This document shows, one piece after another, positions 36,629 through 45,802 of a stretch of DNA of 64,000 nucleotides. The DNA lies in contig CAJYMH010000020.1 of NCBI GenBank assembly GCA_913776195.1, positions 1 to 64,000 of the forward strand. The letters are read 5' to 3'. The DNA comes from an uncultured Caulobacter sp. (GTDB lineage: Bacteria > Pseudomonadota > Alphaproteobacteria > Caulobacterales > Caulobacteraceae). The notes under the pieces are model-generated. The model was given only the letters and a program-made list of their open reading frames with translations. It was not told where the DNA came from and made no database searches. The position numbers and the translations under genes are program-made. Each line of letters opens with the position of its first letter. Position 1 is the stretch's first letter.

Positions 36629-37514
36629 TCATGCGACCAACGGTGGCGCGGCCGCGACCAACGGCGCCTCCCGCGCAGTCAGCAACGGAAGGATCATGGT
36701 GACCACGAACCCTTGCCCCGAAAGGGCTTCGGCGTGCAGCAGGCGCAAAGGCCCGAAGCGTGCGTCCAGGCGCCGACGAACATTTTCGAGGCCCCCGCCC
36801 TCGCCAGCCGCCCCGCCGGCGGAGGGTCCATCGTCTCTCACTTGAAGGAAAAGACGGTCAGTTTCACTCCAAGCATGGATGGCGATTAGGGTGTCCCGTT
36901 CCGGGTCGTTGATCCCGTGCTTCACGGCGTTTTCGATGATCGGCTGCAGAATCAGGCTGGGCACGCGCGCCGGGAGAAGCGCCGAAGGGATGTCGATCTC
37001 GACCCGCAGAGCATCGAAGCGCACCCTTTCAATATCGAGATAGATCCGCTGCAGGGCGATCTCTTCCTCCAAGGAGACATCCTCCAGAGGATCGCGGGCT
37101 AGCGCGCTACGGAAGAAGGCGGCGAGGCGCACCACCATCCGCTCGGCGGGCCGCGTTGCGACCGTCCAGGATCAGCGTCGAGATAGCGTTCAGCGTATTG
37201 TACAGAAAGTGCGGATTGATCTGATAGTGCAGCGCGCGAATTTCGGCCTCGCGAGCCGCGATCAGCGCATTGGCCAGTTGCCGCTCGCGTCGGCGCGCGA
37301 CGCGCTCGGGCTCTAAGGTGGTGACGATGGCCACCCAGAGAACGAACCAACTGGAGAAGTAGATGGTGTCCCACATGGCCTGGAGCCAGAGGGTTTCATG
37401 CAGCTTGGGCATCATGATCGGGATGAACGACGCGAGAATTCGAAGCGAGCCCGAATAGACCATCGCGAAGGCCAGGACGGTGACTACCGTCGTCAGCCAC
37501 AGCCGCCAGGCCAC
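36629..37514 (-). pseudogene. LytS/YehU-type sensor histidine kinase, frameshifted
   Basis: A membrane histidine kinase split into two reading frames. The N-terminal part has two membrane segments (WLTTVVTVLAFAMVYSG; LWLQAMWDTIYFSSWFVLWV) and the phospho-acceptor block ALHYQINPHFLYNTLNAIST. The C-terminal part, in another frame from 37138, has the ATPase blocks LILQPIIENAVKHGI and GLENVRRRLDARFG. Continuity is restored if one G is removed near 37145-37155, giving NAPAERMVVRLAAFF. The start is uncertain: GTG 37514 is taken, while ATG 37661 is in frame but the added residues look non-coding. It is divergent from an intact LytTR regulator, its expected partner. A true mutation and a sequencing error cannot be told apart here. 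Confidence 0.75.
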
Positions 37515-37697
37515 ATGGCCTGCGTGTAGGCCCAGACATGTCGATGAACGGCCCAGCGGCTCGGCTTTTGCGACGAACGGCCGAATTGCTCGATGAACGC
37601 GAATAGACTTGCATTGGACGGAAGTGAGATTTGCGTAAAAACTTAACTTGCAAACTTTCATTGGCGCCGATGTCTGGCCCAACCTATTGGAACAGCA

Positions 37698-38498
37698 ATG
37701 CTTTCTGTGGTCGCAGTCGATGATGAAGCCTTGGCGCTGCGCCGGCTTGAGATTGCGGTCTCGCAGATGCCGGACGCGTCCTTGATCGGCAAGGCGCGCA
37801 GCGGGCGAGAAGGCCTGGAGCTGATCCGCCAGCTGCGTCCCGACGTTGTGCTGCTCGATATCCAGATGTCCGGCTTCGGCGGCTTTGACCTGCTCGATAG
37901 CCTTGAGCCCGAAGAAGTCCCGCTGGTCATCTTCGTGACGGCGTTCGAAAGTTTCGCCGCCAGGGCCTTCGAGGTGAGCGCGGTCGACTACGTTCTCAAG
38001 CCGGTCGAATTCGAGCGCCTCAGCGCCGCTCTCAATCGCGCGCGCCGCAATCTGCATCTGGCGACCTCCGAGCAGCGAGCCGCAGAGTTGCGGACCGTGG
38101 TGGCGCAACTGCGCGGGCGCAGCGAGGTCGGCGAGGAGCGGGACCAGCCCTATGCGCGGGAATTCTGGGCCCAGCGTCGCGGCGACTTTGTCCGTGTTCC
38201 CGTCGATCAGCTGGATTGGGTCGAGGCCGAGCGGGACTATGTCCGCCTGCACGCTCGTGGGCAGTCGTACATGTTGCGCGGCACCCTCGCGACCATGGAG
38301 TCCCGTCTGGATCCGGAGGTCTTCGTCCGCATCCGACGCTCCGCCCTCATCCGCGCGGACCGCATCGAGGCGATCCGAAAGCCGAACTATGGCGACTACC
38401 GTGTGATCCTGACATCCGGCCAGGAGCTGCGGGTCGGAAAAACCTATCTGCGCAGCATTCGCAACCTGTTGGCGACAACTGTGGGCCTGCGCGCCTGA
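37698..38498 (+). CDS. LytTR-family response regulator
   Basis: A 266-residue AlgR/LytT-type response regulator. The receiver domain (1-120) has acidic residues in VVAVDDEALAL, the phospho-acceptor Asp in VVLLDIQMSGFGG, Thr in FVTAFE, and Lys in DYVLKPVEF. The LytTR DNA-binding domain (about 155-262) includes VDQLDWVEAERDYVRLHARG and IRRSALIRADRIEAI. GGAA lies five bases before ATG 37698. Its expected kinase partner is the divergent gene at 36629-37514, which is frameshifted, so the regulator may be orphaned. Targets are unknown. Confidence 0.92.
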   Translation: MLSVVAVDDEALALRRLEIAVSQMPDASLIGKARSGREGLELIRQLRPDVVLLDIQMSGFGGFDLLDSLEPEEVPLVIFVTAFESFAARAFEVSAVDYVLKPVEFERLSAALNRARRNLHLATSEQRAAELRTVVAQLRGRSEVGEERDQPYAREFWAQRRGDFVRVPVDQLDWVEAERDYVRLHARGQSYMLRGTLATMESRLDPEVFVRIRRSALIRADRIEAIRKPNYGDYRVILTSGQELRVGKTYLRSIRNLLATTVGLRA

Positions 38499-38757
38499 AG
38501 GGCGCCTTGGCGTTTCACGCATGTCAGTCGTCCCTTAGCGACCTGAAGCCGTCAGGGAGACGCGATTGGAGAAACAGGCTCTAGCTTTTCGACGAACGTC
38601 GATCACCACGCGATCAATGGAGCGGTGTGGCTAAAGGCGCTGGGGGCGCGAGCTGATAGTTTGCAGACGAAGCAACTTGCCCGCCTGGTGCGGACGTCCA
38701 TTCGTGGGGTTCCCCTTGCAGATCGTTCGGGACAGATCGTCCGTCCTCATTCAGGAG

Positions 38758-38868
38758 ATGAAGCGTAGGTCGCGTTGGGACATGCGCCGTAGCGTGTTGT
38801 TCGTGCTGGGCGTTTCGGGACTTTTCTGGCTTTCCCTGCTGATCACCCTCAGCTGCGCGCACCGCTAG
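38758..38868 (+). CDS. Possible 36-residue membrane peptide
   Basis: A short frame begins with a basic head (MKRRSRWDMRR) followed by one hydrophobic segment (SVLFVLGVSGLFWLSLLITL) and a short CAHR tail, the shape of a small single-span protein. AGGAG lies directly before the ATG, closer than ideal; an internal ATG at residue 9 is an alternative. A perfect six-base-pair hairpin begins two bases after the stop, which supports a real transcript end. No homologue is recognised. Confidence 0.35.
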   Translation: MKRRSRWDMRRSVLFVLGVSGLFWLSLLITLSCAHR

Positions 38869-38870
38869 CC

Positions 38871-38886
38871 CGGGAGCGTTCTCCCG
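38871..38886. terminator. Hairpin between small ORF and exporter operon
   Basis: CGGGAG-CGTT-CTCCCG is a compact tetraloop hairpin without a clear U-tract. It could end the small plus-strand frame or the minus-strand exporter operon. Confidence 0.45.
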
Positions 38887-38942
38887 CGCAGAACGATGAA
38901 TACGACGGGGGGCGAAGGTCGCCCCTCCGCCCGCCACCTCAA

Positions 38943-41237
38943 TCAAGACAGCTTCAACCCGAAACTCGGACGCCACAGGCGTACAAGGAACGGGAATACG
39001 AACAGCGCTCCAAACAGGCTTGAGACCATGGTCATCGGCACCAGGGCCGCGATCCAGTGGTGGAGCAAGTAGCCTGGCGACAGCATAAGCACGAGGTAGC
39101 CGACCGCCACCGCCGAAGCCACGCACAGCGCCGCGCCGCCCGCCGAGCGGTGGCCATAGAGCACCGCGTCCTCATACGACTGCCCCCGCGCCAACGCCTC
39201 TCGGATGCGGAAGGCGACATAGATCAGGTAGTCCAGCCCAACCCCCACCGCGATCGTGGCCACCGCAGCGGTAGCGACGTTCAGGGTCGTGCCGCTCCAG
39301 CCCAGATAAGCGAAATTGGTTAGCACCGTCAGGGCGCTGGGGATCGCGAACATCGCCGCCATCTTCAGGCTGCGGAAGGCGATCCCGCCGATCAGGGTGA
39401 CGATGACGATCAGCAGCAAGGCCTTTTCGATGCTGACCTGAACGATGCCGTCGGCGAGCGCCTTGGCGGCCAGGGCGGAGCCGCCGACCTCGACCTTCAC
39501 ACCACGGGCGATGGCGAATTCGTCAGCCTCGTTGATCAGGCGCGACGCGACGTTGGTCTCGTCCACTGAGACGAAGGCCCGGACACGCAGGTAACGCCCG
39601 GTGTCGTCGATCAGGCCCGCCTCACGCCCGCCGCCGAACAGGACGGTCCAGATCTGGTTGGTCTCGTCGGCGGAAGCGGACTGAGCTTCCGGCGATTTGC
39701 AGTCTCGCAGATCGGCGAAGCGGCACTTCAGGAAGCCAATGACCGAAGGCGCCGACAGAGTGCTGCGTACGGCGGGGTCGCGGGCGAGGTAGCCTTGAAG
39801 CTCGCTTGCCATCTGCAGGGACTGGGGCTCGAACGCCTTACCCGGCGCCCCGGTATCGATCACGACATCCAGAACATAGGGGCCGACGCCGGCGTCCCGC
39901 AGACGGGTGACGGTTTTCTGAACCGGCAGATCAGCGTCGGTATAGACCGAGATGCTGTGCGACGGCCGCATCGCGGTGACGCCATAGGCGAGCGCCGCTA
40001 CAAGCAGCACCAGCCCGCCAATGATGACGGCGCGCGGCCCCTTCAAGGCGAAATTCCCCACAGCGGCGAGACCCCGGCTCCACATCCCACTGAGCTCGCC
40101 GAATCCCCTGCGCACCTTGGGCGGCGGCAGGACGGCGCGGATGGCCGGCACGAAGGTCAGCTCAAGGAACAGCGCCGCGATGATGCCGACGCCGGCGAAG
40201 ACACCGAAACGAGCCAGGGCCGCCACGTCCAGCAGAAGCAGCGCGAACAGGCATGTCGCCGCGCCACCCACCGCCAGGGTCAGGACCGGACCGATCGCGG
40301 ATATGGTGACGACCAGCGCCTCATCGTTGACGGCCCTAGTGGCGCGCTCACCCTCAGGCACGCGTTGGGCGACCTCTTCCATGTAGCGCTTAAGCAGTTG
40401 CACCGAATGCCCGGCACCCACGGCGAGGACCAGGATGGGCGCCAGCACGGCGTAGGTATCGAGCGGATAGCCGATCCAGCCATAAACGCCGATGGCGATC
40501 ATGGTGGCGGTCCAGCCGGTGAAGATCGGGATCACCACCGCCTGAACGGAACGCAGCGCCTCCCAATGCAACAGCAGTATCAGCAGCATGATGCCCGGGA
40601 AGAACAGCGCGATGCGTTTTGAGAACTTGTCGTTCTGCGCCAGGAAGGCAGGCTGGCCGGAATAGGCGATGCTGACGCCGTCCTTGGCGATCTGGCCGAT
40701 CTTGTCGTCCACCTGGGCGAGCATGTCGCCGTACTCGCCGCTGGGAGCTTCGAGATCGGCATAGATGGTCAGGTCGCCATTCGGCGCACGGACCAGAGGC
40801 GCTTGCGGGCCCAGACCTTCCAACACCTCCCGGGTCAGAGATTGGCCCGACGCGCAGAGTTCGGCTAGGCCGACGACCTGCAGCTCCCCGTCCTGGTTCG
40901 TTACATATTTCAACGTGTTGGAGCCGACACCGTAGACACGGCCTGGCGCTACGCCGGAGATCTGCTCCAGCGATCCGCTCATCTGGCATGCAGCGCGCAT
41001 ACGTGCCGGCTCGCTGCCGCCAGAGACGAGCAGCGCCAGGGTCGTGCGGCTGCCGAAGCGATCCTGGATCGAGTGGATCTGGGTGGTCAGCGGACTGCGG
41101 TTCGGCAGGGTCGCGTCATAGTCGCTGACGAAGCGGGTCCGGCTTATGCCGACAAAGGCGAGGGTCGCGACCAAGGCCGCGAACAGCATGAACTTCCATG
41201 GGTGGGCGACGATCGCCCGACCTAGCAACGCAAACAT
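38943..41237 (-). CDS. RND/MMPL superfamily exporter
   Basis: A 764-residue inner-membrane transporter of the RND superfamily, COG1033-like. It has two repeats, each with one N-terminal span, a periplasmic loop and a five-span bundle (first GIMLLILLLHWEALRSVQAV; second ALLLIVIVTLIGGIAFRSLK). The proton-relay-type segment reads AVGVGLDYLIYVAFRIREAL. The chosen start is ATG 41237 with GGAG eight bases upstream. It follows a beta-barrel gene by 19 bases and a LolA-like gene before that, a set often seen together for lipid or hydrophobic export across the envelope. The cargo is unknown. Confidence 0.88.
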   Translation of the reverse strand: MFALLGRAIVAHPWKFMLFAALVATLAFVGISRTRFVSDYDATLPNRSPLTTQIHSIQDRFGSRTTLALLVSGGSEPARMRAACQMSGSLEQISGVAPGRVYGVGSNTLKYVTNQDGELQVVGLAELCASGQSLTREVLEGLGPQAPLVRAPNGDLTIYADLEAPSGEYGDMLAQVDDKIGQIAKDGVSIAYSGQPAFLAQNDKFSKRIALFFPGIMLLILLLHWEALRSVQAVVIPIFTGWTATMIAIGVYGWIGYPLDTYAVLAPILVLAVGAGHSVQLLKRYMEEVAQRVPEGERATRAVNDEALVVTISAIGPVLTLAVGGAATCLFALLLLDVAALARFGVFAGVGIIAALFLELTFVPAIRAVLPPPKVRRGFGELSGMWSRGLAAVGNFALKGPRAVIIGGLVLLVAALAYGVTAMRPSHSISVYTDADLPVQKTVTRLRDAGVGPYVLDVVIDTGAPGKAFEPQSLQMASELQGYLARDPAVRSTLSAPSVIGFLKCRFADLRDCKSPEAQSASADETNQIWTVLFGGGREAGLIDDTGRYLRVRAFVSVDETNVASRLINEADEFAIARGVKVEVGGSALAAKALADGIVQVSIEKALLLIVIVTLIGGIAFRSLKMAAMFAIPSALTVLTNFAYLGWSGTTLNVATAAVATIAVGVGLDYLIYVAFRIREALARGQSYEDAVLYGHRSAGGAALCVASAVAVGYLVLMLSPGYLLHHWIAALVPMTMVSSLFGALFVFPFLVRLWRPSFGLKLS

Positions 41238-41256
41238 GTGAGCGTCTCCCGGCGGG

Positions 41257-42459
41257 TCAGAAGCCGACCCGCACTCCCAAGCTGATGAGGTTGTTGTTCT
41301 TGAGTCCGCCAAAGAGGGTGGCGGCGTTCCCTTCGAAATGTTCGGCCAGGGCCGTCAGGCGGACCCCGTCGCGAATGGCGTAGCTGGCGCGGACCTGTCC
41401 GAAGCGCCCGCCCCCGTCATAGGCGGCGACGGAGCCTTCGATGCTGCCGCGATCGGAAGCGAAGGCCTTGCGCACGCGCATCGTCCCGCCAGCCACGGTG
41501 TCACGCCAGGCGATCTGGACGTTTTCGTTGCGCAAGGCGATGGGCGCGCGGCTTGGCGCGACATCCGGCAAGGCTTTGGACATGCGGACAATGGCCTGAA
41601 GGTTGACGTTCAGCTGTCCGGGAAAATCCCGGTCGGCGCCGGCCACCAGGGCGAACGCGGGTCGGCGACGGGCCAGACCGGTGAGGTCATCGTCGTCATA
41701 GTCATAGAAGGCTGCCTCGGCCCGAAGGCCGTAGGAGCCGACCGTGGTGGCGAGATCGCCGCCGAGCATTCGCATCCTGGGATGGCGCAAGCTGGTGATC
41801 GGCCGCCCACCCTGGATATCGACGGCGACCCACGGGTTGCGGTCCGCGACCTGCACGTAGCTCAAAGACCAGTCCAAGGCAGCTCCGACCCGCTCCTAGC
41901 GGACCGCGAACTGGCGGCCCGGATCATCCGGCTCCACACCCTCGACACCCGAGGTCGACGCGGTCGGCAGCTTGCTGGCGCGAAACTCCGGCAGCCAATG
42001 CAGGCTGACCTCGCCCCCGGCCAGCTCCACATGCGCCCGCACGGTGGCAAGACCTCGGCGGTTGTCGTTCTCGTCATCCACCAGGCGGCGCAGATCGCGA
42101 GGGCTGACCACGTCCGTGGGGTTGATGCGGTCCGTCCGCCCCCAGGCATAGACGTCGCGTCCCGCCTCCAGCCGCAACTTCCCCGCCCGCGCGCTGATCA
42201 GCGCCTGACGCATCTCGACATCGCCGCCATCGCCCACGGCGTCGGTGCTCGCCCAGCCTTCGGTCCGCAGCTCCAGCGCCTCGCCCATGGCCGTGGTGGA
42301 ACGGAGCCAAACCTCGGCGCGGGCGAAGGGATCGTCGTCCGGCGTGTTCAGCCGCGCGCCCGACCATGCCGCCGCCCGCAAGGAAGTCTCGATCTCAGCC
42401 TGAGCGGTGAGGGGCGTGATGAACGTGCCGAACGCAGCGGCGGCCAGAAGCCGCCTCAC
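41257..42459 (-). pseudogene. DUF1302-like outer-membrane barrel with in-frame TAG
   Basis: The sequence reads as one 400-codon barrel protein except for a TAG at 41896-41898. The first part (187 residues) has a signal peptide (VRRLLAAAAFGTFITPLTAQA) and WGRTDRINPTDVVSPRDLRRL, reminiscent of the DUF1302 family. Translation after the stop continues in the same frame as ERVGAALDWSLSYVQVADR and ends with the barrel-like C-terminus LISLGVRVGF. A single base change (for example TTG to TAG) would explain the break. The start is GTG 42459, overlapping the LolA-like gene stop as GTGA. Whether the gene is dead, read through or mis-sequenced is not decidable here. Confidence 0.72.
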
Positions 42460-43271
42460 GAGCTCAGGGCTCCCGGCGCGACCTCGGAGGCGGACACCGG
42501 CGTGTTGATCTTGAAATCCCGGAAGGTGAGCGTTGAGATCGATTTGGAGCGCTCGTTGCGCATGACGATCCGCATCGCCTGTGACTTTCCCTCGCGGGCG
42601 TCGAGCAGGCGGATGTCCCCCGCCTCCATGGTTTTCAGCAGACCGCCCGACAGGTCGTGGAAAGCCGCGCGGGCCGCCACGGCGTCGCCGTCACGGACCC
42701 AGGTCAGGCGACGGGAGTAGCCGGTCTCCGCCGCAAGGCCCGGGCGATTCGGCAGGCTCTCGATCACCGTGCACTGCGCGCCGCCGACGGCCTCACGCCG
42801 CAAAATCGTGTGGCGCCAGTCAGCCACGTCATGGCCGACGATGTCGCCTAGGGAGAAATCAGAACCCAGCCAGGGATCCCGCCGGTTCGACGACACCAGC
42901 CGGCGGATACGGCGCAGGGACGGCAAATAGACCCACAGGTCATCGATCGCCGCAGGACGCTCGATGGTCAGGGTGCCGACGCCACGCATGTCCGATGGAG
43001 AGCTAATCTTCATCAGCCGCGCCATGGCCGCGCCATCCTCCAGCAGACGCGACGCGCCGTTGAGCTCGCGCGTTCGCGGAGCCCCCTGCCCTGTCAATTG
43101 GAGTTGGGCTTGGAACTTTGCGCTGTTGAAGCGCCCGGCCTTGTACGAGGCGATCATCAACGCTTCGGCTGACGGCCCCTTGGCCTGTGCGGCCGCGGCT
43201 CCCGGCGTCAGGAAGGCCATGAGCCCCGCCCCCACCAGACGCCTGTCCACGCCCCTATGAATCTTCGTCAT
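42456..43271 (-). CDS. Outer membrane lipoprotein-sorting (LolA-like) protein
   Basis: A 271-residue exported protein of the COG2834 LolA-like type that usually accompanies RND/MMPL exporters. A basic N-terminus and hydrophobic run (LVGAGLMAFLTPGAAAAQA) form the signal peptide. Characteristic strands are DLWVYLPSLRRIRRLVSSNR, SDFSLGDIVGHDVADWRHTI and FRDFKINTPVSASEVAPGAL. It is the first gene of the exporter operon and is translationally coupled to the barrel gene. A periplasmic carrier role for a lipid-like cargo is inferred. Confidence 0.85.
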   Translation of the reverse strand: MTKIHRGVDRRLVGAGLMAFLTPGAAAAQAKGPSAEALMIASYKAGRFNSAKFQAQLQLTGQGAPRTRELNGASRLLEDGAAMARLMKISSPSDMRGVGTLTIERPAAIDDLWVYLPSLRRIRRLVSSNRRDPWLGSDFSLGDIVGHDVADWRHTILRREAVGGAQCTVIESLPNRPGLAAETGYSRRLTWVRDGDAVAARAAFHDLSGGLLKTMEAGDIRLLDAREGKSQAMRIVMRNERSKSISTLTFRDFKINTPVSASEVAPGALSS

Positions 43272-43659
43272 GCTAGAACTCCCCAGTCAGCTTCAGGGCA
43301 TAGGGGAGCCGCAGCGCGCTCCGCTCAGAACGCGCTCCAGGTCGGCTGCCCGCCCACGATAGGTTTGATATTTCGTGCGCTTAGCGCGGTTGGTTACAGA
43401 GCCATCGGCGCAATTCCGGCGACGCCCTACTTGCCGCTACGTCATGCAAAGCGCGTTGCGCAGACTCGGCTGGCGGATCGGAAGTCCGTCCAAGACCACC
43501 CGATCCCTGAAGCTTGTCGGCACCGCCTGTCGCCGGGCCGCCTTTCTGATCCACGCCAGTTTTCGACTGTCCCAATGCTCAAAGGCTTCGCATAAGAATT
43601 CACATATGAATTCACATATGACGCGATTTGGGGGTGCGTCAACTCATGAGGCGTGGCAT
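43272..43659. promoter_or_regulatory. Divergent control region, exporter operon / MarR
   Basis: A 388-base region between two divergent genes with no credible gene of its own. Its notable element is the tandem repeat at 43597-43620 close to the marR start. GAGG at 43648-43651 serves as the marR ribosome site. Confidence 0.45.
43597..43620. repeat. Tandem 12-bp repeat AATTCACATATG x2
   Basis: Two perfect adjacent copies are found, each containing the self-complementary CATATG, 40 bases upstream of the marR start. The two CATATG cores are 12 bases apart, about one helical turn, so a dimeric regulator such as the adjacent MarR could bind here (inference). Confidence 0.5.
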
Positions 43660-44082
43660 GTGTCGTACATGGAGAAATCGCACGTCTATCACCTGCTGCA
43701 GACCGTCGCTCAGCAACTGCGTAAGCAAGCTGATGAGGCCGGCATGGCGGCAGCCGGCGTGAGCGCGGCGCAAGGCGCGGCGCTGTTCGCGATCGAGCGC
43801 TCGCCCGGGCTTTCTCAACGCGAAGTGGCCAAGGCGCTGAAGCAGCAGGAATCGGCCGTCACCACCATGGTGTCGCGCCTTCTGGCGGCGGAACTGATCA
43901 CCCGGACGCCGCGTAGCGACGATCCAAGAACGCTCTCATTGAACCTGACGGATAAGGGCCGAGACGCCCTGGTGCGTCTACGGGCCGAGCTCGACGCCAT
44001 CAATCAGGCGATCGAACAGAGCCTCGCGCCGGGTGAGCTTGAAATGCTTGGCCCCGCGCTGGAGCGGTTGGCCTCTAAATAG
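43660..44082 (+). CDS. MarR-family transcriptional regulator
   Basis: A 140-residue MarR regulator with the winged helix in LSQREVAKALKQQESAVTTM and wing TRTPRSDDPRTLSLNLTDKG. The chosen start is GTG 43660 with GAGG eight bases upstream; ATG 43669 and upstream ATGs are alternatives. It is divergent from the LolA-like/barrel/RND operon and probably represses it, with the tandem repeat at 43597-43620 as a candidate site. The ligand is unknown. Confidence 0.88.
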   Translation: MSYMEKSHVYHLLQTVAQQLRKQADEAGMAAAGVSAAQGAALFAIERSPGLSQREVAKALKQQESAVTTMVSRLLAAELITRTPRSDDPRTLSLNLTDKGRDALVRLRAELDAINQAIEQSLAPGELEMLGPALERLASK

Positions 44083-44122
44083 CCAGACCGCCCGATCAAT
44101 CGACCAGAGCGGCGAAAATACG

Positions 44123-44152
44123 GGGAGCCGCGCCTCACGACGCGCGGCTCCC
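44123..44152. terminator. Shared terminator between marR and OmpA-like gene
   Basis: GGGAGCCGCGC pairs perfectly with GCGCGGCTCCC around an eight-base loop. On the minus strand the stem is followed within a few bases by TATTTTCG, so it best fits termination of the OmpA-like gene, seven bases after its stop. Confidence 0.7.
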
Positions 44153-44158
44153 GTCAAA

Positions 44159-44725
44159 CTAGGCGAGCACAACCACCACGACACGGCGGTTCTGGGCGCG
44201 GCCTTCACGATTGTCGTTAGGGGCGACCGGAGCTTCGGCGCCGTACGAGATGGACGCCATCCGGTTCAGCGGCACGCCGCTCTTGTTCAAGAACTTGCGG
44301 ACAGCCTCCGCCCGAGCTTCGCCCAGCTTCTCGTTATAGTCTTCCGCACCCGTGGCGTCGGTGTGGCCCTGGATCTCCAGATAGACGTTCTTGTTGTCTG
44401 CCTTCAATTTCTCGGCGAACTCAGCCAAGCGAGACTCGGCTTCCGTCGACAAGGCCGCCTTATCGACGGGGAACTTCACACTGTCGTCGGACAGGACCAT
44501 CGAATAGACGAACTTGCCTTCAGCCAATTTGCCGGCGGCGGTGGCGCGCTCCAGAGCTTCACGCGAGGTGCGGTCGAGTTCGGCGATCTGGCCGTCATGC
44601 GCCGAGACGCGCGTCTCGACCTGACCGACCTGGGTGTTCACGTACTTCTTGGTGGCGCAACCGCTGACCGCGACAGCGCCGGCAAGCATCGCGACGGCGA
44701 TCATGCCCTTCGATTTGAGCTGCAT
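44159..44725 (-). CDS. OmpA-family lipoprotein
   Basis: A 188-residue outer-membrane lipoprotein. The lipobox LAGAVAVSGC gives a lipidated Cys23. A helical segment follows (about 30-75), then a C-terminal OmpA-like peptidoglycan-binding domain with YLEIQGHTDATGAEDYNEKL and NREGRAQNRRVVVVV. The start ATG 44725 has GGAG seven bases upstream. It resembles small Pal-like or coiled-coil OmpA lipoproteins, and an envelope-anchoring role is likely. It is divergent from the Fur-linked operon across 430 bases and not obviously part of it. Confidence 0.9.
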   Translation of the reverse strand: MQLKSKGMIAVAMLAGAVAVSGCATKKYVNTQVGQVETRVSAHDGQIAELDRTSREALERATAAGKLAEGKFVYSMVLSDDSVKFPVDKAALSTEAESRLAEFAEKLKADNKNVYLEIQGHTDATGAEDYNEKLGEARAEAVRKFLNKSGVPLNRMASISYGAEAPVAPNDNREGRAQNRRVVVVVLA

Positions 44726-45155
44726 AAATCTTCTCCCAGTTTTCGAGCTTGAGATCGGGCGTAGCACTGCGACTGGCCCAGCTTCCCAAGAGCTTGATCC
44801 CGTCAGTTCAAAACGGCGCTTTAGTGGCGACTTGTTGGCGACAGCCGCTCCTTGGCAGCAAATATCGCCAAGATTTGCGGTCAAGCTTCAGTTGAAATTC
44901 GCGCGAACGCGAGAACAACATTCTCGTTCCTTGTGCGTGGTGAATTTTCTTCTCTTAACTGAAAAACGTCCGCTCAAATCCTTCAACGTTGCACTACCAT
45001 CTCAGCGGCTCACACACACCCTTCCCCGCGCCGTCACACCGTCCAAAACGACGCAGGCTCTCCAATGGCTTGCGGGGCAAGGCTCGGCTTGTTATTGCAA
45101 ATCGTTCTCATTAGGCCGCGCATCGCCCGGCGTTCCTGGACCTGCCTTCTTCGCG
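44726..45155. promoter_or_regulatory. Divergent region with Fur box
   Basis: A 430-base gap, rich in AT at 44870-44960, holding promoters for the OmpA-like gene and the iron operon. The clear element is the Fur-like box at 45095-45113. No small gene was recognised. Confidence 0.5.
45095..45113. promoter_or_regulatory. Fur-box-like site TTGCAAATCGTTCTCATTA
   Basis: The site matches the alphaproteobacterial/general Fur pattern TGCAAAT-x-x-TTCTCA closely and lies 43 bases upstream of the PepSY gene start. It implies iron repression of the five genes that follow. Confidence 0.75.
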
Positions 45156-45788
45156 ATGAGCCAAGCCAAGACCTCCAGCCAGAATCGATCTTTCTGGCTC
45201 AAACAACTGCACAACTGGCACTGGATCAGCTCCGCTATCTGTCTGGTCAGCATGATCCTGTTCGCCGCCACGGGCATCACGCTGAACCACGCCGCCCTGA
45301 TCGAGGCCAAGCCGAAGGTCGCGACTAAGGAAGCCGTGCTGCCGGAAGAGATGATCACGGCGCTGTCCGTAAATCCTCCCGTCGAGAAGGGCCCACTCCA
45401 GGACCCCGTCGCCAAATGGATCGGCAAGACCATGAAGGTCGATGTGACCGGACGCGAAGGTGAGTGGTCAGAGGATGAAGTCTATATCGCCCTCGCCCGC
45501 CCGGGCGGGGACGCCTGGCTCAGCATCGACCGCGTCACCGGCGACATTTCCTATGAAAAAACCACGCGCGGCGTGATCAGCTACCTGAACGACCTGCATA
45601 AGGGCCGCAACACGGGCACGGCTTGGATGTGGTTCATCGACGCCTTCGCGGTCGCTTGCCTTGTCTTCTGCATCACCGGACTTTGTCTGCTGAAGATGCA
45701 TGCCGGCGCACGGCCCAGCACCTGGCCGATGGTCGGGCTCGGGATCGTCATCCCCCTGCTTCTCGCCATCCTGTTCATTCATTCCTGA
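45156..45788 (+). CDS. PepSY-associated transmembrane protein
   Basis: A 210-residue inner-membrane protein of the PepSY-TM type. Three spans are visible: WISSAICLVSMILFAATGIT (with TLNHA after it), WMWFIDAFAVACLVFCITGL and VGLGIVIPLLLAILFI. Between the first two is a periplasmic domain with DAWLSIDRVTGDISYEKTTR. His in LHNWHW and LNHA and in DLHKG could bind haem or form part of an electron path, as in PepSY-type siderophore reductases (inference). The start ATG 45156 has no strong ribosome site. It is the first gene of the Fur-controlled set. Confidence 0.85.
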   Translation: MSQAKTSSQNRSFWLKQLHNWHWISSAICLVSMILFAATGITLNHAALIEAKPKVATKEAVLPEEMITALSVNPPVEKGPLQDPVAKWIGKTMKVDVTGREGEWSEDEVYIALARPGGDAWLSIDRVTGDISYEKTTRGVISYLNDLHKGRNTGTAWMWFIDAFAVACLVFCITGLCLLKMHAGARPSTWPMVGLGIVIPLLLAILFIHS

Positions 45789-45802
45789 CGGAGCACTCGT
45801 CC

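Larger units (their letters stand above)
38499..38942. other. Intergenic region, one possible small gene
   Basis: A 444-base region between the LytTR gene and the convergent exporter operon. Apart from the small membrane reading frame at 38758-38868 and the hairpin at 38871-38886, nothing else was recognised. Confidence 0.4.

Noticed and set aside
37515-37661. Second frameshift near the histidine kinase N-terminus (MSGPTRRP in another frame)
   Set aside because: Removing one base would give a tidy start, but no ribosome site supports ATG 37539 and an in-frame GTG 37514 suffices.
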